Shown piece after piece: positions 1 to 11,870 of a DNA stretch of 64,000 nucleotides. Under the pieces are notes generated by a model. The model had not been told where the DNA came from. It saw only the letters and a program-made list of their open reading frames with translations, and searched no databases. This DNA comes from Anaeramoeba flamelloides. Lineage: Eukaryota; Metamonada; Anaeramoebidae. The first letter of the stretch is position 1. Each line of letters starts with the position of its first letter. The position numbers were made by a program, and so were the translations under genes. The stretch is taken from positions 7,006,001 through 7,070,000 of the forward strand of contig JANTQA010000026.1 in NCBI GenBank assembly GCA_027625915.1, given 5' to 3'.

Positions 1-1948
1 TTTTATTACATTTCAAATTTTTTCCTCTTTTTGAAAAATAATATTTTTCACAAAATTGACTAATTAAAAAAAAAATCTTTTAATAATCGATTTTTAATAT
101 TATTTTTAAAAAAATGTTAAATTGTTACCAAATATTTTTTGTAATTTTTTGAAATTTCTTTGGTTTTTTAGTAATTTTTTTATTTTTCAAAGAAAATTAA
201 TGATGTGTAGAGTAATTTTAAAAAAGTGTGTGCAAAAATTTTTCAAAATTATCTTGAAAATAGATGAAAAACTTCAAATTACCTATTTTTAGTCATCTAT
301 TAAAAAAATTTTTTGAACACTTTTTATAAATAACTTGAGAATAAAATTTTCCAAACTAAAAAATGTAAAGAACTTTTTTTAATTATAAATTTTTTGAAAA
401 TTGCACAAATTACAAAAATCACAGAAAATGAACCAGACGAAAAAATCCATTTTTCGAGCTGTCCATACCTTCAAAATTAAGACTTTCAGAAAAAATAATT
501 TATATATATCACAGCTATTTTATGAGTACTTTTTATAAGCCCTGATCTTTGTTTATTTATTTTTTGTGGCCACAATTAAATCGAATCCTATTACCCTTAT
601 GTGAAATCAGTTTTTCGGAAACTTACCCATTGGTTTGAATGTATGTTTGTAGTTTAAGCCCTGGTCTTTGTGGCGTTACACAATATTTTGAAAATGATAA
701 TAATTTGGAATTTTCAAAGAACAATTTTAAATCGTACTAAAAAGTTGATTATTTAAAAAATAGATTGAAACATCAATAGCAAAGATCTAATCTGAAAATA
801 ATTAGAATCAATTTCAAATTACTCAATCATTAGAAATTTATTTTTAAAATAATACTGTCATTTTCCAATTAAAATTAAAAAATTTTTATTTCAGATTCTC
901 GAATATTTATCCAATGATTGTCTTAATCAGAGAAAAAAAAACAAGATCTTCTCAAGATCATTTGATCATGATAATCTTGATTTTTCTTGGCTCCATTTTT
1001 GAAACTTGGAGATAAAATTTATTGTTTTTAATTTGAAAATAATAGTAGCTAAAATGAAAGAGAAAATTATTTATTTTCAAGATTTTTTGATTTCTGTGGT
1101 TTCTGTGGTTTATGTGATTTTCAGGGATTTCTATAATTTCTGCAATTCTCAAAAAGTTTACAAATAAAAAAAGTGGTTAACAATTTTTTTTACATTATAA
1201 ATAATTGAATTTTTAACTTAAAACTGTTTTAAAAAGGCGAGGACTGAAAGTTATAAAAACTGTTACTTCAACTGCTTACTCAAAAAAAATCAAATAGACC
1301 GAGTAACAATTTTTAAAAAATATAAAAGTCCACACGTTTTTTAAAACTGATGAAAGGTAATTTTACAATTAATATAGTAGTTTTAAAAATTTGTGATGTT
1401 TTTTAAAACTTGATTGAAGTTTTCTATTTTAAAAAAGTGATGACTCTTTCTGAATTAAAACTTTTTTTGGAAATTTGCTGTATTAGTAAAGTAAAGACTT
1501 TTTTAGAATTAAAATTTTTATCAAGTTTTCTATTTTCATAAAGTGAGGACCCAACCTTTAAATGTGTGGCGGATGTTAGAGTGGGAAAAAAAAGAACTAT
1601 TTTTAAAAAAAATCCCTCATTCTATTAAAAAAATAAAACTTTAAAAAAGTTTTAATTATGACAAAATCATAAAAAAAAAAAAGTAATCACTTTTTTAAAA
1701 GGAATGTAATAAAAATTTTGATTTCAATTTTTCAAAAACCATTTCGAATTTATATGTAGAAAAAATACAAGGCTTTTAAAAATCAATCAAAAATGGAATT
1801 TGTTTATTTAGTATGACGTTTCCTCATTGAACTTTTAGGATAAAATTGAATTTTTTTTAATTTGCCTCTAACAGTGTTTGGTTGTTCAGAATTTTCATAA
1901 ATTAAACTTCAAAATTTTTGAAAAAAGTGTCTAAATAATTATTGTTCT

Positions 1949-2019
1949 GCACAAGAGTAAATATGAGTGTCTGAAAAAAATAGAGTTTTTTGAAGACATT
2001 CATATTTACTCCAGTGTGC
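1949..2019. repeat. Hairpin with about 25-bp arms
   Basis: The left arm (about 1949-1972) and the reverse complement of the right arm (about 1994-2019) share GAGTAAATATGA(G/A)TGTCT and an outer GCAC, enclosing an A-rich loop of roughly 20 bases. It lies just left of the Stowaway-like element at 2028. It may be a minimal foldback element or one end of an older insertion. No second copy was seen in the window. Confidence 0.6.
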
Positions 2020-2027
2020 TTTTAACC

Positions 2028-2286
2028 ACTGTTTTTTTTTTTAATTAATAAATGAAAATGTTTATTTCAATTTCCAAAATGAATATTAATTATTACTGCT
2101 ACAACCAAATTTGTAGAGTAAAAATTTTGTCTTAGAGTTAACTTCGGAAGTTTAATTTATTGTCTAAAAATATCATTTCTAAAAGATGTTGTAAAGATCT
2201 TTGGATTTTCTTACAACTTTAAAACTAGAAAAATATTTTGGGGAATGTGAACTAAAAATTTTCATTTTTTAATTGGAAAATAATAG
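2028..2286. mobile_element. Stowaway-like MITE, family A copy 1
   Basis: This about 259-bp element is closely similar along its length to 51223-51469. The right end reads toward AATTGGAAAATAATAG followed by TA, matching the right terminus of the second copy. The left terminal repeat has decayed into a T-run but still carries AATAAATGAAAAT and TTTATTTCAATTTCC. Size, TA flank and the CTvTTATTTTCC terminus fit a Tc1/mariner-mobilised (Stowaway-type) non-autonomous element. No coding capacity is visible. Confidence 0.7.
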
Positions 2287-3296
2287 TATTATTAAACGTT
2301 TTCAAGATACTTTTTAAAACCTTATAATTCCGCCTTTTTGGAATGCGCTTAATAAAGTCATTTTCAAATACAATGATTTTACAAAAGCGAACAAAAATCT
2401 TTTCGTGAGCGTTGATCAGGTTATTTGATTCTTTTTTTTTAAGCAGCTTGAGCAACACTTTTTGAAAATGGCTGTAGTGAAAGCTGAAAGTGGAAATAAC
2501 CAATCTTCAAAGTGTTCTATTTAAGTTGTTAATCCTTTTTATGAAAACTTTTTAAAGCTTCTTGGGTTTTACTTGTTGAAACTGTGACCCATGGCGTTTC
2601 ATTTAGTTATTACAAAAAAATTTGATTTATATTTAAAAGTGTGGTGTTTGGTATTCAAGATTAGTGATCTAATAAGACATCGTCTTTAAAAAAAGTATTA
2701 TTTATTCAAATAATAAAGTTGTTTTCGAAAAGTTTTTAAATACAGTTCCGAAAATAGTTCTATTTAAGTTTGGTAAACTATTTTGGAAATCGGTTTACAA
2801 CTGTTTTATCACTTTTTTAGCAGGCTTTTGAGTATTTGAAATAAAAATTTTCTTGAAAGAATTAGAAAAGGATAGTAGTGTCAATGAATTTTTTTTTTGG
2901 AATTATTTAAAAACGGGTGTTTTTTTTTTATTCAAATTGTTTGGGATCCGTTTTCAAAAAAAATCTGAACAAAAATCTTTTAATAAAGTCCGGGAAATTG
3001 TTCTGTGGAGTTTGTCAACGATCTTTTAATATTTTGAAAACTTTTTTTCACTTTGCGAAAATTGTTTTTAATTTTATCGAATTAAACGTAGCTTTTGACT
3101 CAAAGAAAAATGCTGGGTTGTTTCTCTTATTAAAGGAAGCGAAAACAGTTTAATTTTATAGATCGTTAATTGTAATATCCAGTGACAGTTGATTTGCTTT
3201 CGTTAGAAGTGTTCAATTAAACGACCCTCAAAACAATTTTAGGCGGAGTCAAGGTTTTGAAAAAAGTCTTCAAAAAAAAGAGTAACATGAAGACTA

Positions 3297-3366
3297 TGAA
3301 GAAGAAGAAGAAGAAGAAGAAGAAGAAGAAGAAGAAGAAAGAGAAAGAGAAAGAGAAAGAGAAAAG
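3297..3366. repeat. GAA / GAGAAA microsatellite
   Basis: About 14 GAA units run into several GAGAAA units. This purine-rich tract makes long false open frames (poly-Lys on the plus strand, poly-Phe/Ser on the minus strand). It sits in the presumed intron of the phosphotransferase gene. Confidence 0.9.
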
Positions 3367-3553
3367 GAAAAGATTTTCAAACCAAATTTGGACTTTAAAA
3401 AAGAAGGAAATTGGCAATTTGTTTAATTTACAATTTAGGATGTTTGTTTTTTTATTAAAGTAAATTGTTTATATTAAAAAAAAAATCATTGATTAGGTTA
3501 AAACAGGAAAACGAAAAGTTAAAAAAAAAAAAGCTTTTGAATAAGGATCTTAC

Positions 3554-3729
3554 GCCATCCAATCTGGAATATAGTTTTTAACAAGCCAATTACAAAATGG
3601 GCTTGTTACATATTTATATAAGAGCGAATCGTTTTTTCCTTTATATTTATTTTGCGAAACAAATTTCAGTTCTCTTTCAGTTAAATATGAAAATTTGGAA
3701 AGCTTGAAGTCTCTTTTTGTTTTTGACAT
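3554..3729 (-). CDS. First exon of an ethanolamine/choline phosphotransferase (CDP-alcohol phosphatidyltransferase family), partial
   Basis: The exon encodes 58 residues plus two bases of the next codon. It starts at the ATG at 3729 (an in-frame stop lies just upstream) and ends at a strong donor, ATGGC|GTAAGA. The peptide has the N-terminal signature of CEPT1/EPT1-type enzymes: a YLTERELK start, a YKGKNDSLLYKYV segment (family form YkYsgvDkSlLsky), then PFCNWLV and IPDWMA, which in the family runs directly into PNLIT and the first membrane helix. These ER enzymes make phosphatidylethanolamine or phosphatidylcholine from CDP-alcohol and diacylglycerol, the last step of the Kennedy pathway. 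The catalytic DGx2AR motif would lie in later exons, which I could not find in the 3.5 kb to the left, so the gene probably continues off the window. Substrate preference cannot be told from this exon. Confidence 0.75.
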
Positions 3730-4605
3730 TTGTTATTATTCTATTAGTAATGGCACTTAACGCTTAATTTTAATTAATTAAGAAACACAAGGTTAAAAAT
3801 TAAAAATTAAAAAATAAAGAAAATAAAAATTTGATTAAAGTTTACTATGACTTCTAAGCAGAAATAAAAAACATCAAGAAAACTCAAACCTCTTTTTGTT
3901 TCATTTCTCTTTTTTTTTTCAAACAAAGACTAACAGGACGAGTTACTTTTTTTTCGAAAAACTTAAAACAAAGAAAACTTTTCAGTTTTGTGTTATTTGA
4001 AAAAGTCGTTGAATTTATTGTTATGCTGTGTGAAAAAATTGAATTCTTTTCCTATTAATGAACATTGGCTGAAAATATTAGAATTATTTTTAAAAGCAGA
4101 TTTCGATCTTTTAGTGGTTCAATTTAAAAGACTTAAGAATTGTTTGGATATTTAGAATTTTAGGGAACAAACTTAAAAAGTGTTTTACAAAATAAAGTAA
4201 ACTTTCTCTGTTAAAGTTATCATGTTTTTTTTGTGAAAAGTTTGAAATTTAGAAAAAAAGTAGATTTTTTTTGAAGATTTATTCTCATTCTGTCTTTTAC
4301 CAAGTTTAAGTATGTTTGAAATTCGTTGGCTATTTTTTGTCTCTCACTTAGATTTTTCGAAAGCAAGACTGTAAATTAAAAAGTTTTTTTTTTACAACCA
4401 CTTTTTGAAATTGTACTGGTGAGAATCTTTCTCTGAAAAGCCACTTATAAAAGTATTTTGCCATTGGAAGTATATTACCTTGGTGATTAAAGTTCAAGAG
4501 TTACTTCAAATTCTCTTGGTGTAACATTACCCAAAGTTTATCTCACCAATTATAAATGTTCATTGTATTCCTAAGAAAATTCGGTGAATGTTAGAAAAAA
4601 AATGG

Positions 4606-4880
4606 TGATTTCCACAAATTTAAAGGCTTGGCTACCAATATTCAGACCCCAAATTTATGAAATATGTTTTCTAAAATTTATCTATGAATGTGGAAAAAAA
4701 GCTCAAATAGTGATTTGTTTAACAAATTTTGTAATTTAAAGAGAATATTTTGACAAATTATTTCCACCTATGGGAAGAGATGGTAAATATATTCACCCCT
4801 CTATTAAAAAAACTTCATTATTTGGCTTTTTATGTTGATAATTAGTGAATAAATCTTGAAATTTAAAAATTTGAAAAAGA
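4606..4880. repeat. Dispersed repeat family H, copy 1
   Basis: This segment is diverged but collinear with about 39425-39710. Shared landmarks are TCCACAAATTTAAAGGC, CAATATTCAGAC and GGCTTTTTATGTTGATAATTA versus GGGCTTTTATGTTGATATTTA, in the same order and spacing. No terminal repeats were recognised and no coding capacity is seen. Confidence 0.6.
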
Positions 4881-6565
4881 ATTGCTTGTGTATATTCAAA
4901 ATAACAATTGTAAAAAACTAAAAAATTATTATTTTGGTTTTAGCCTTTCGATTTGAGAACCTAATTAAAAAAAAATCAAATAAAACAAAAATTTTTAAAT
5001 CAAGATCTAAAGTAAAAAATCTAATAATATGTCTTTACGGACCGATTCCTGTATTTTTTTTTTTTTGAATAGTATATCTATTAGTATTTCATTTCTTAAT
5101 TTAATTTTTAATCCATTTAATTCAGTAAAACCCAATTAATTCAATTATACTCTATTTTTTTATTTTAACTTTTCAATTTTCATAATTTTTTTCTATTTCA
5201 TTGTTAAATTTCTGTAATTGTTTAATTATTAATTTTTAAAATAAATTTTCTCTCAAGAAAGTAGCACATAAAAATAACAAGTAAACATAAAAATATATAT
5301 ATTAATTGTTTATTTCTTAATAAAATATTGAAAAAAAAGAATAAAATTTTAATATTTAAAAATAAAAATGAAAATAATTATTTTTTATTTAAACTAGTTA
5401 TAATGTTTGAAAGGGAGAAAAAAAACCATTTAAAGCAAATTATAATTTTCCCACTCTGGAAAAAATTGCCAACAAATTTGAACAGTCAACTTATTTTTTT
5501 TGTATCTCTACCCAATTGCCATTACCTTTTTTGAAATATAAAGGAAATTGTTTTTTAAAAATTAAATTCAATTTTTGAGAAAAATCACCAAATTCTTCAT
5601 AATTTAACTTTAACCATAAATTTGAAAAGATATTAGCACCTACACACTTTATGTTTAAAAATATTTTTAATAAAAGTTAATAGAAGTTAAAAATAAAAAT
5701 AATTTACTAAAAGAATAAAAATTGTCATTCTTTAAACAAGATAATTTACTTTATTGAACTAAATTTCAAAATATAAAACACTGAATGCCTTTGAATACAT
5801 TCATTCTAAAAGTTAAAAAGAAGAGTTTAGATTTTAATTAATTTTTTTTTAAAAAAATCTGAATATCTTCTACTTTTTTTCAACTTTTTAATTTTTATTT
5901 CTCATTGGCAAATTCAGTCACTGTTATGTTTTTTCAATTCTAAATTATTGGCATAAGTGACTTCAAAATCACATAATTTGAAATCATCCAAAACTAAAAG
6001 ATTTTATATTTAAAATTTAAAATAAATAAATTTTTCTAATTGAGTTTTAATAGGGTAAAAGGCTACTAGACGCAAAAAAGGGTATTATAAAATTACATTT
6101 ATTTTGATTGAAAAAATTTGAATAACAAAAAAAAAATTCAAAGTATCTGATTGATAAAAAATTCAATTGAAAAAAACAATTTAAAAAGAATTCTCAATTT
6201 CAAATAATTGAAAAATAGAAGAAAAAAATTAAGTGTAGATCAATGAAAAAATCACACTAAAGTAAAAAAAATCAAATAACAGTCAACTAGATTCAAAGTA
6301 TCTCAATTTCAAAAAATCAAATTACAAAAAAAAAATCCTAATTACTCGTTTTTTATTTTAAATTTACAAAGGGTTAATTTTTTTAAATAAAACCAATTTT
6401 TTTTTTTTAAGTACAAATAATCAATTTAATTCAATTTAATCTAAACCCCATTCCAAAAATTTGGATACACCCAAAATCAAAAATAGGCAAAATAAAAACC
6501 CAATTTATGATAATTTTCCAAACTTAATATCAAACCACATTTAAGCTATAAAGTAAACTATTTTT

Positions 6566-7252
6566 CAGTCAAAGAGGGGCCAGTTGTAATGGTATAATAC
6601 ATGTGTTTAAAGAGTTTGCATAGATATTAGAAGAAAAATTTTATTTTGGAAATTTTCAAAATTGAAATCATTTTTTCACATTTCTACACATTTTTGTTTT
6701 TTTTTTTATGATTTTTTTTTAATACGTCATTCAGTTGCAAAAAATTTTTTTATTTATTGCAAGATCAATAGTCACTTGGTAAAAACGTGTTATTCTAAGG
6801 TTATTGAAACCATGTAAATATTGTTGAGAAATCATATTGATTTCTATTGCAATTCTATTCGATATTTGATCTTGATATTTGTTTAATAAATGTGAAAAAT
6901 TTTCACTTCATTTTCATTTTCTTTTTCAAATAGAGACCACAAATACCTACAAACTTCGTTTTTGAGGGCTTGATTTCTAAAAGAAAAATATGGAAAATGA
7001 AGTGAAAAATGTTTCATATTTATTATTCAAATAACAGTAGAAGTTCAAAATGAACATCGTTGTTTTTCTCAATATCCCCTAAGAATTTGAGTTTTTCAAT
7101 TTTTTGAAAATCCATGGTTTAATTAGTTTTCTTTCAGACATATATCAACAATTCTTTGATGTGTATTATTCTGTTTATTTCTTATTTGTTCTTCAAATGG
7201 TCAATTATATAAAATAATTGATATTTGAAAAAAACCTTCGACCCTTTGACTG
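6566..7252. mobile_element. 687-bp element with short inverted ends, family D
   Basis: It starts CAGTCAAAGAGGGG and ends CCCTTTGACTG, an inverted terminal match of about 11 bases. Internal sequence recurs in the same orientation at about 62465-62975 and inverted at about 11590-11870. A 30-base direct repeat (TTTCCAAAC, then AAACCACATTTAAG) flanks it at about 6516-6545 and 7268-7296, far longer than a normal target duplication. No transposase frame is visible; this is a non-autonomous DNA element of unknown superfamily. Confidence 0.6.
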
Positions 7253-7358
7253 AAACAGAGTTTATTTTTCCAAACCTAAAATAAAACCACATTTAAGAAA
7301 CCGAGTATTAATGTTTTTATAAATAATCAATCAAATCCACATAAAAGAAAAAAATATA

Positions 7359-7556
7359 CAGCCAGTTTCACTTTTAAGGCACAAACTTTCAACAAAATTT
7401 AAGGCACAATAAAAATCTCAAATTAAGGCACAAAATTTGGAATTTTATTTTTTACAATTTATTTTTACTAGAATTTGAATTTTGTGCTTTAATTTGAGAT
7501 TTTTTTTGTGCCTTAAATTTCGTTGAAAGTTTGTGCCTTAAAAGTGAAACTGACTG
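7359..7556. mobile_element. Near-perfect palindromic MITE, Tc1/mariner type, family C
   Basis: The 198-bp element is almost wholly two inverted arms of about 85 bases around a short AT-rich loop. Both ends read CAG(C/T)CAGTTTCAC inward and both are flanked by TA (7357-7358 and 7557-7558), the target duplication of Tc1/mariner elements. Each arm carries three TAAGGCACAA-type repeats, a subterminal pattern that could be transposase binding sites (inference). The arms differ at only a few positions, so it looks younger than the other repeats. No coding capacity. Confidence 0.85.
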
Positions 7557-10500
7557 TAAAACGAAAAAATAAAAATATCTGTGCAAAAAATAATGAAACA
7601 AACGTAACAAAAATGTATTGGTAAATTTGTTGGAATTTCACCAACAATTATTGATCGATCAAATGATAAGATACTATCAACCAATTTTATGTGGTTTTTC
7701 AATTTAATAACCCCAAACTAAATTTCTATCATCCATCGAAAAAATTCCAGATCTAATGAAAGAGATTACTTAACTGCGAAAAAAGGAAATGAAAATAAAA
7801 CAAAAAAGACAAAAAAGATATTTCATATTTTTGTAAAATCAAAATTATTCCCAATTGGATGTAAAGTGGAATTTTGGTATTCTTTCAACTGTTTAAACTG
7901 TGCCCAATTTTTTGGAATTTAGTTTAATTTGTGGTTATTTTTTAACCCTCTTTATTAGCCAGTGTATGAATTTCGTTAGATTCTTGAGATAAAAAATAAC
8001 TCATTTGAGAGAATAGAAAAAAATGAAAAAAAAATCTTCGAGATCTCAAAAATCACCAATGGCAACACTCCAAAATCAACTCATTTGTTTTCACAATTAA
8101 AATTGACAGCCATTCAAATTGGGAATTGTGTGCTAGTCTTTGGCGCTTTCTCTTAAAAAAGTCATCATTTTTGATTATTGATTTTTGGACATCGAGCTTT
8201 ACATGTTGCTCAGTTTTAATTGTTAATAGGCACTATTAAAATTACAATTTTTTTTTTCGATTTCAAAACATTATTTTTAGTTGTAATGACTTGACCCTAA
8301 AGCTCGACAAATAAGTTTAATTGTTTAAAATGGGTATTTTTTGGTCAAGAAATATGAATTGACCTTCAAGAGACTGTAAAAGAAAATGATCTGTAATTGA
8401 AAAAAATAATTTTAAAAAAAGAGTTTATTTCTCTTTTGTTTTTTCTTTCTTCTTTTTTTGAAAATGGTATTCTTAAATTTTGGTTTTGTCAAGTTGTAAA
8501 AATGATTTTTTTGAACAAACAGTAAGAAAAAAAAAGAATAAACAATAAAATACCCTTTTTTTATTTTTTGTTGTTAGTTTTGTTGACTATCAATTTCTTA
8601 GCTTAGTGGTTTTTTTTAAAAAAATTCCTCTAACACACATCTTTTCCATCTTCTTCTGTATATTGTATGTTATTTAAGTCGAGTTATCGTGGTTAATTTT
8701 TTTTGTACTCAGGGTTTTTGATCCTTTTGAATAATAAAAAAAGAATAAAAAAAGAAAAAGACAAGGAAGAAGAAAATTTCAAAAAATGATTTCAACTAAA
8801 TACAATAATAGAAGAGCTAGAAAAAAATACATTTCAACAATTAAATTACCTGGGTCTTCTAAAAATGGATTTGAATTCTCTCTTAAATAACTCGTTTTAG
8901 ATTTTTTTGTACTAAAAATTATTTTTTCAAATTAAAACCTCTTGAAATTTCCATAATGAAGGTGCATAAATCTCTAAAATTAAATCTAATATCTTAATAC
9001 TTTGGTGTTCTAATTATTCCGATTCAGGATTAGGAACCATCGATTTTAATAATTGAGATTTTCTTTTGAAAAAGTTGTACATGAACCGATCCCGAAAGGT
9101 ATTTTTTTTATTAGAGAAGGAATTTTCAACATAAAAAAACATTTTACAAGTCGAATACACATTACATAAGATTTTTGATTGTGGATCAGAGTTTTAAGTT
9201 ATTATTTTTTTGAAAATTTTTTAATTCCAAATACAGGATTTGTAATCAAAAACATTTTTTGTGCAATAGGATTGGTCTTAGATTTTTTCGAGATAATTCA
9301 ACTAATGAGTACTAATATCATCTAGACCCAATTACAACATACTTTCATTAAATGTAAATCTCTTGTGAGAATAAACCCCTACATTCAATAAACCTTTTAC
9401 AGATTAATCTTTTAAAATTGTGAAATACCCTTTACCTTTGAATTCTTACTTCACAAGTGAAAAAAAGAGACATTATATAGAATTTTTTTTTCTTCAAATT
9501 TTTAAAAAAAACCATTTTGTGTTATTTCAGGATTTGTAATGAAATAAAAACTCAAACATAATTAAAAAGAATCATAAAAACAACTATAATGAAAATATAA
9601 CGAAGCAATCTAACTTTTTCAATATCTCAAGTGTAAATTGAAAATCTTGTCCCTTTTCGTTTTAGTAAACCATTTTTTTATAATAAGATTTAAAAATAAT
9701 CATAATCACAAAATTCTGCTATAGATTCCATTTCACAAATTATGATATAAAACAAAAAATATTGAAAATCAAAGGTTATGCCCCATAAGGTTTGTAGCAA
9801 AAAAAGGATGAAAAACAACAAATTGGAAACTTCGGCTCTTCATATGTAAAATATCAAATGAAAAAGATCAACAATACTTTGTGAAAATTTCTTATACTCA
9901 CTAACTAGTTTTGTTCAAAAACACCGAATTATTGTATTAATAATTTTACCTTTTCAAAGAAAATTCAACTAAATTCATTCATAAATTTATTTCACTTCGA
10001 TTCATTAAATTGAAAAATAATAAGAACCAAAAACTTATTTTTTAAAGCCCTATTCTAAGTATAAATGCAAAAAATGTCCATTTTTTTGTCATTTTTTATA
10101 TATTAACCCATTTGGAAAAACTTTAAGTTATAATTTTGAACCAATAATTTAGGTTGAGTTTTACTAGTAACCATTTTTACATTTCAGATAACTATAGGCC
10201 CATGGGGTTTTTGAAAAAGGAGATTGAAAAAAAAAAAATCAACAAAAAAAATCGTCATTTTTTATTTTTATACTATGACCAGGGCTTTAAAAAGATTTCA
10301 GAACCCCCAAAAAGAAAAATAAAATCCTTTTATTAAAATAATTTTGAGTTATTTTTAATAAAAACCCAAGAAAAAAACTTCGTTTCTGTAAAAGGAACCC
10401 ACATAATTTACAATTACCGATTTTTTTTTCAAACCAACCACGATCATGAAAAATTTTTTTCAAAAAAAAATCAAACTTTTGCTAATTTTTGATTTTTGAT

Positions 10501-11589
10501 AAATTCACTTATAAAAAAAACTATTGGTTAATGAAAGATCTGGTATCAAAAATTATTTTTCAAGATATTTAACAATTAAAGTTAGAAAAACCAATTTTCC
10601 AGTAAGATTTTTGAATAATTTAATAGTAAAAAAATTGCAAAAAAATATTTTCACAGGCAAGGGGAAATAATTAAGCATTATAAAAGTATTTTAAATTTGA
10701 TAAAATTCTTTCAAATTAATACTCAATTATTTTGATTATTAAAGAATTATATAGTAAAATAAATTGAATTTTTTTTTTTTTTTTATATTCTGGAAATTCA
10801 CCATGAACTTTTCTGGAGTTTTCGTTTTTTTGGGAAAATAAATATATTTTAAATATAGAACAGAAAACCACAAGTAAAGTTGGGTACCCACGGACAATTT
10901 CTTTGTTTTTTTTTAATTTTTGAAATAAAGAGAACCTTTAATAAATTTTTGTTTATACCAAAAAGAAAAAAAAAAAACCTGATTCGGTTTTCCAAAAACC
11001 AAAAGAATTGTTTAAAAATCTTTGATTGTGCTATATTATTTTTAATGATGGAAAAGCAAGACACTTGATGAACATTGGTAATAATTATCATAATTTTTTT
11101 TCTATATTCCGGTTTTATTAACTTGGCACAGTATTTCCAAAACTATTAGTTATTATCTATCAAAGTAAATATCCCCGGGTTGACTTAAATTAAAATTCAA
11201 ACTTCACTTTATTTAGAATTTCTTACCCTAAAAAAAAATTTCTTGTTTTCTAGACTGGGGACTTTTAAAAATTGTGGTTCTACTTACAACAATAAACCTA
11301 ATAACACTCTGGGTTTATAGTTCTATATTTTTTGGTCATATTACGAAAAAAAATTATTATTCAGGACAAAAGGTTAATAAAAGAGGTAGTTTTTTCTAAC
11401 CAAAACTTTCAATTTTTTTTTTCATACTAGTAAAATTTTGAAAAAAAAAATCAGAAATAAGTAGAATAATAAACATCCAAGAATATTTGACATCAAATTG
11501 TTTTAAATCTAATCAATCAATATATTTTCTCAAAAACCTGGAAAATTAAAAACCTTAGTTGTATTGAGAAAAATCCTAAATATTCATTT

Positions 11590-11870
11590 TTGATCTTCTA
11601 CTGTTATTTGAAGAATGAATAGGAAATAATTTTTACTTCATTTTCCACACTTTTCTTTTAGAAACCAAGTCCCTGCAACGATATATGTTGGGATTTATGA
11701 CCTCTATTTGAATAAGTACCAAATCAAAATAAATAATATTTTTGATTTGGTTTATCAAGATCAAAGATCAAAAATCATGAATAAAATTCCAATAGAAAAC
11801 AATATAATTCTGATACAATTACTCCCACTGTTTCAATAACATTGGAATAACACATTTTTTTATTCATTTT
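11590..11870 (-). repeat. Partial, inverted copy of family D
   Basis: The reverse complement aligns with about 6785-7060: GTGTTATTC, TTATTGAAAC, TGATCTTGAT, TTCTAAAAGAAAA, GGAAAATGAAGT and TTCAAATAACAGTAGAAG occur in the same order. Neither terminal repeat of the full element is present, so this is a fragment. Confidence 0.65.

Larger units (their letters stand above)
1..3553. other. Gene-poor left edge, probably long first intron of the phosphotransferase gene
   Basis: I found no second exon of the minus-strand phosphotransferase (expected to open with a Pro-Asn-x-Ile-Thr stretch after the Trp-Met-Ala of exon 1), so this whole stretch is probably its first intron, continuing past the left edge. 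It holds a 71-bp hairpin (1949-2019), a Stowaway-like element (2028-2286) and a GAA-rich microsatellite (about 3297-3366). Open frames of 60-85 codons here have no recognisable protein features. The intron assignment is inference. Confidence 0.5.
6300..8320. repeat. Repeat family G, copy 1, split by later insertions
   Basis: 6300-6440 matches 59380-59540 (TCTCAATTT, AAAAAATCAAATT, CAAAGGGTTAA landmarks) and about 7915-8320 matches 59540-59930 (ATTCTTGAGA, GATTTTTGGA, TTAAAATTACAATTTTTTTTT, AATGACTTGACCC). In the other copy these halves are contiguous. The roughly 1.45 kb separating them here contains the family D element (6566-7252) and the family C palindrome (7359-7556), so both look like later arrivals in an older repeat. 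Confidence 0.6.

Noticed and set aside
3217-3463. Overlapping 66- and 68-codon frames, poly-Lys/Glu on plus and poly-Phe/Ser on minus
   Set aside because: They are produced by the GAA/GAGAAA microsatellite and have no other protein features.
8636-8720. Minus-strand frame ending NNIQYTEEDGKDVC before a TAG
   Set aside because: No splice acceptor lies between the upstream in-frame stop and the peptide, and no partner exon was found.
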